Source of the DNA: Torymus aiolomorphi
Taxonomy: Eukaryota; Arthropoda; Insecta; Hymenoptera; Torymidae
Direction of reading: 5' to 3'
DNA: 64,000 nt
NCBI GenBank assembly: GCA_036365515.1
Contig: CM070874.1
Location: forward strand, 208,004,297 to 208,068,296
The notes below the pieces were generated by a model. That model was not told the origin of the DNA. It saw only the letters and a program-made list of their open reading frames with translations, and did not search any database. The first letter of the stretch is position 1. Every line of letters begins with the position of its first letter. This document shows positions 63,533 through 64,000 of this stretch, one piece after another. The translations under genes and the position numbers were made by a program.

Positions 63533-64000
63533 TTATACTCTGCACTCTCCAGACATACTGCTTTCAAGAGTGGCAGGCGTACCATCGGCGATCCGCGCTG
63601 CCTTTCGTTCCGCCTGATTTATCCACCCTTGCGTGAGGCATTTATTCGCTGCGCGCGGGTTTATGTACGAGCCTATTGTTCCGGGATATATTAGGCCTCG
63701 AAATTTCTCTCGACCGGCGTTGATTCGAACGAAATAGCGGCTGTCGACATCGAAGGTCTTGTTTGCGCGGGTCGATCCTGTCCCGATGTGGGTCCGACCT
63801 TCTTTTCGTTTCCCGGTGCGTCGATATCGCTGTGACACCGGCAATCGCGTGTTAATATACCGTCTGTTCCACAATATGAAAAAAATTTCCTTTGGTTATT
63901 TCGACAGTTCATTCTCCTATGTCCGCGATGTTTGCATCTCCAGCAGCACGTGTTCCGGTCGTATGTGGTCGTAATTTCCATAATATTCCCGGCGTTATTC
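63533..64000 (-). pseudogene. gag: Gypsy gag nucleocapsid and protease start (window edge)
   Basis: The far right holds a CCHC zinc knuckle (CWRCKHRGHRRMNC, spacing C-2-C-4-H-4-C) and a second, degenerate knuckle (YCGTDGILTRDC). In another frame the protease region reads GLIYPGTIGSYINP. The catalytic D of the usual D-[STP]-G box is tyrosine. A TAA at 63533-63535 ends the piece. The window cuts the rest of gag. Confidence 0.8.

Overview
The window is eukaryotic nuclear DNA, most likely from an insect. It has AT-rich intergenic sequence, very long (CA)n and (AT)n microsatellites, GT-AG introns, and insect-type Ty3/Gypsy, Tc1/mariner (DD41D), Helitron and Penelope-like elements. A miniature LTR element (TRIM) with an ATAT target duplication recalls TRIMs reported from ants, so a hymenopteran is my best guess, but nothing here proves it. 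I see no intact ordinary host gene. The only host-like coding sequence is a broken fragment resembling RNA polymerase III subunit 2 (POLR3B/RPC2). The window is a heterochromatin-like pile of nested mobile elements.

Layout. 1-4.2 kb: minus-strand Gypsy element (pol, gag, small coiled-coil ORF, tRNA-Lys primer site, start of an LTR). 4.5-5.9 kb and 13.6-15.8 kb: two copies of one repeat. They flank a related plus-strand Gypsy element (two coiled-coil ORFs, gag, pol, an extra 3' ORF; 6.6-13.1 kb). 15.8-17.4 kb: a 260-bp CA array and GC-rich LTR-like debris. 17.4-22.3 kb: a 4.9-kb near-perfect palindrome made of two head-to-head DD41D transposase copies, one intact and one frameshifted. 22.4-27.5 kb: pieces of one minus-strand Helitron (Pif1-like helicase plus a possible downstream ORF), split by a 1.2-kb solo LTR and a 2.3-kb dispersed repeat. 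27.6-29.5 kb: GC-rich terminal-inverted-repeat element and an AT-centred palindrome. 29.5-32.9 kb: AT-rich, with the POLR3B-like pseudogene. 33.0-33.8 kb: a young TRIM whose LTRs carry a tRNA-like A-box/B-box segment. 33.9-40.8 kb: a 6.9-kb element with about 1-kb inverted repeats and a four-exon transposase-like gene. 42.3-43.0 kb: a TTAA-flanked MITE. 43.9-45.2 kb: a solo LTR with a CTAG duplication. 46.3-49.3 kb: a Penelope-like element between 506-bp inverted repeats bearing hammerhead-like motifs. 50-59.6 kb: AAGCTTCC-rich satellites in both orientations, fold-back elements and another MITE. 60.2-64 kb: a minus-strand Gypsy element cut by the window end.

How the parts relate. The two Gypsy elements at 1-4 kb and 6.6-13 kb are relatives: same protease box context, same WW-containing gag, and small coiled-coil ORFs ahead of gag. 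The TRIM depends on an outside LTR retrotransposon. The DD41D dimer and the 6.9-kb element are the two places where a nearly complete mobilising gene survives. The strongest candidates for something little described are the 6.9-kb element with its spliced gene (33.9-40.8 kb), the tRNA-like LTR of the TRIM (33.0-33.8 kb), the palindromic transposase dimer (17.4-22.3 kb) and the hammerhead-bearing Penelope element (46.3-49.3 kb). All calls come from reading the sequence and recalled family motifs. No database search was run.
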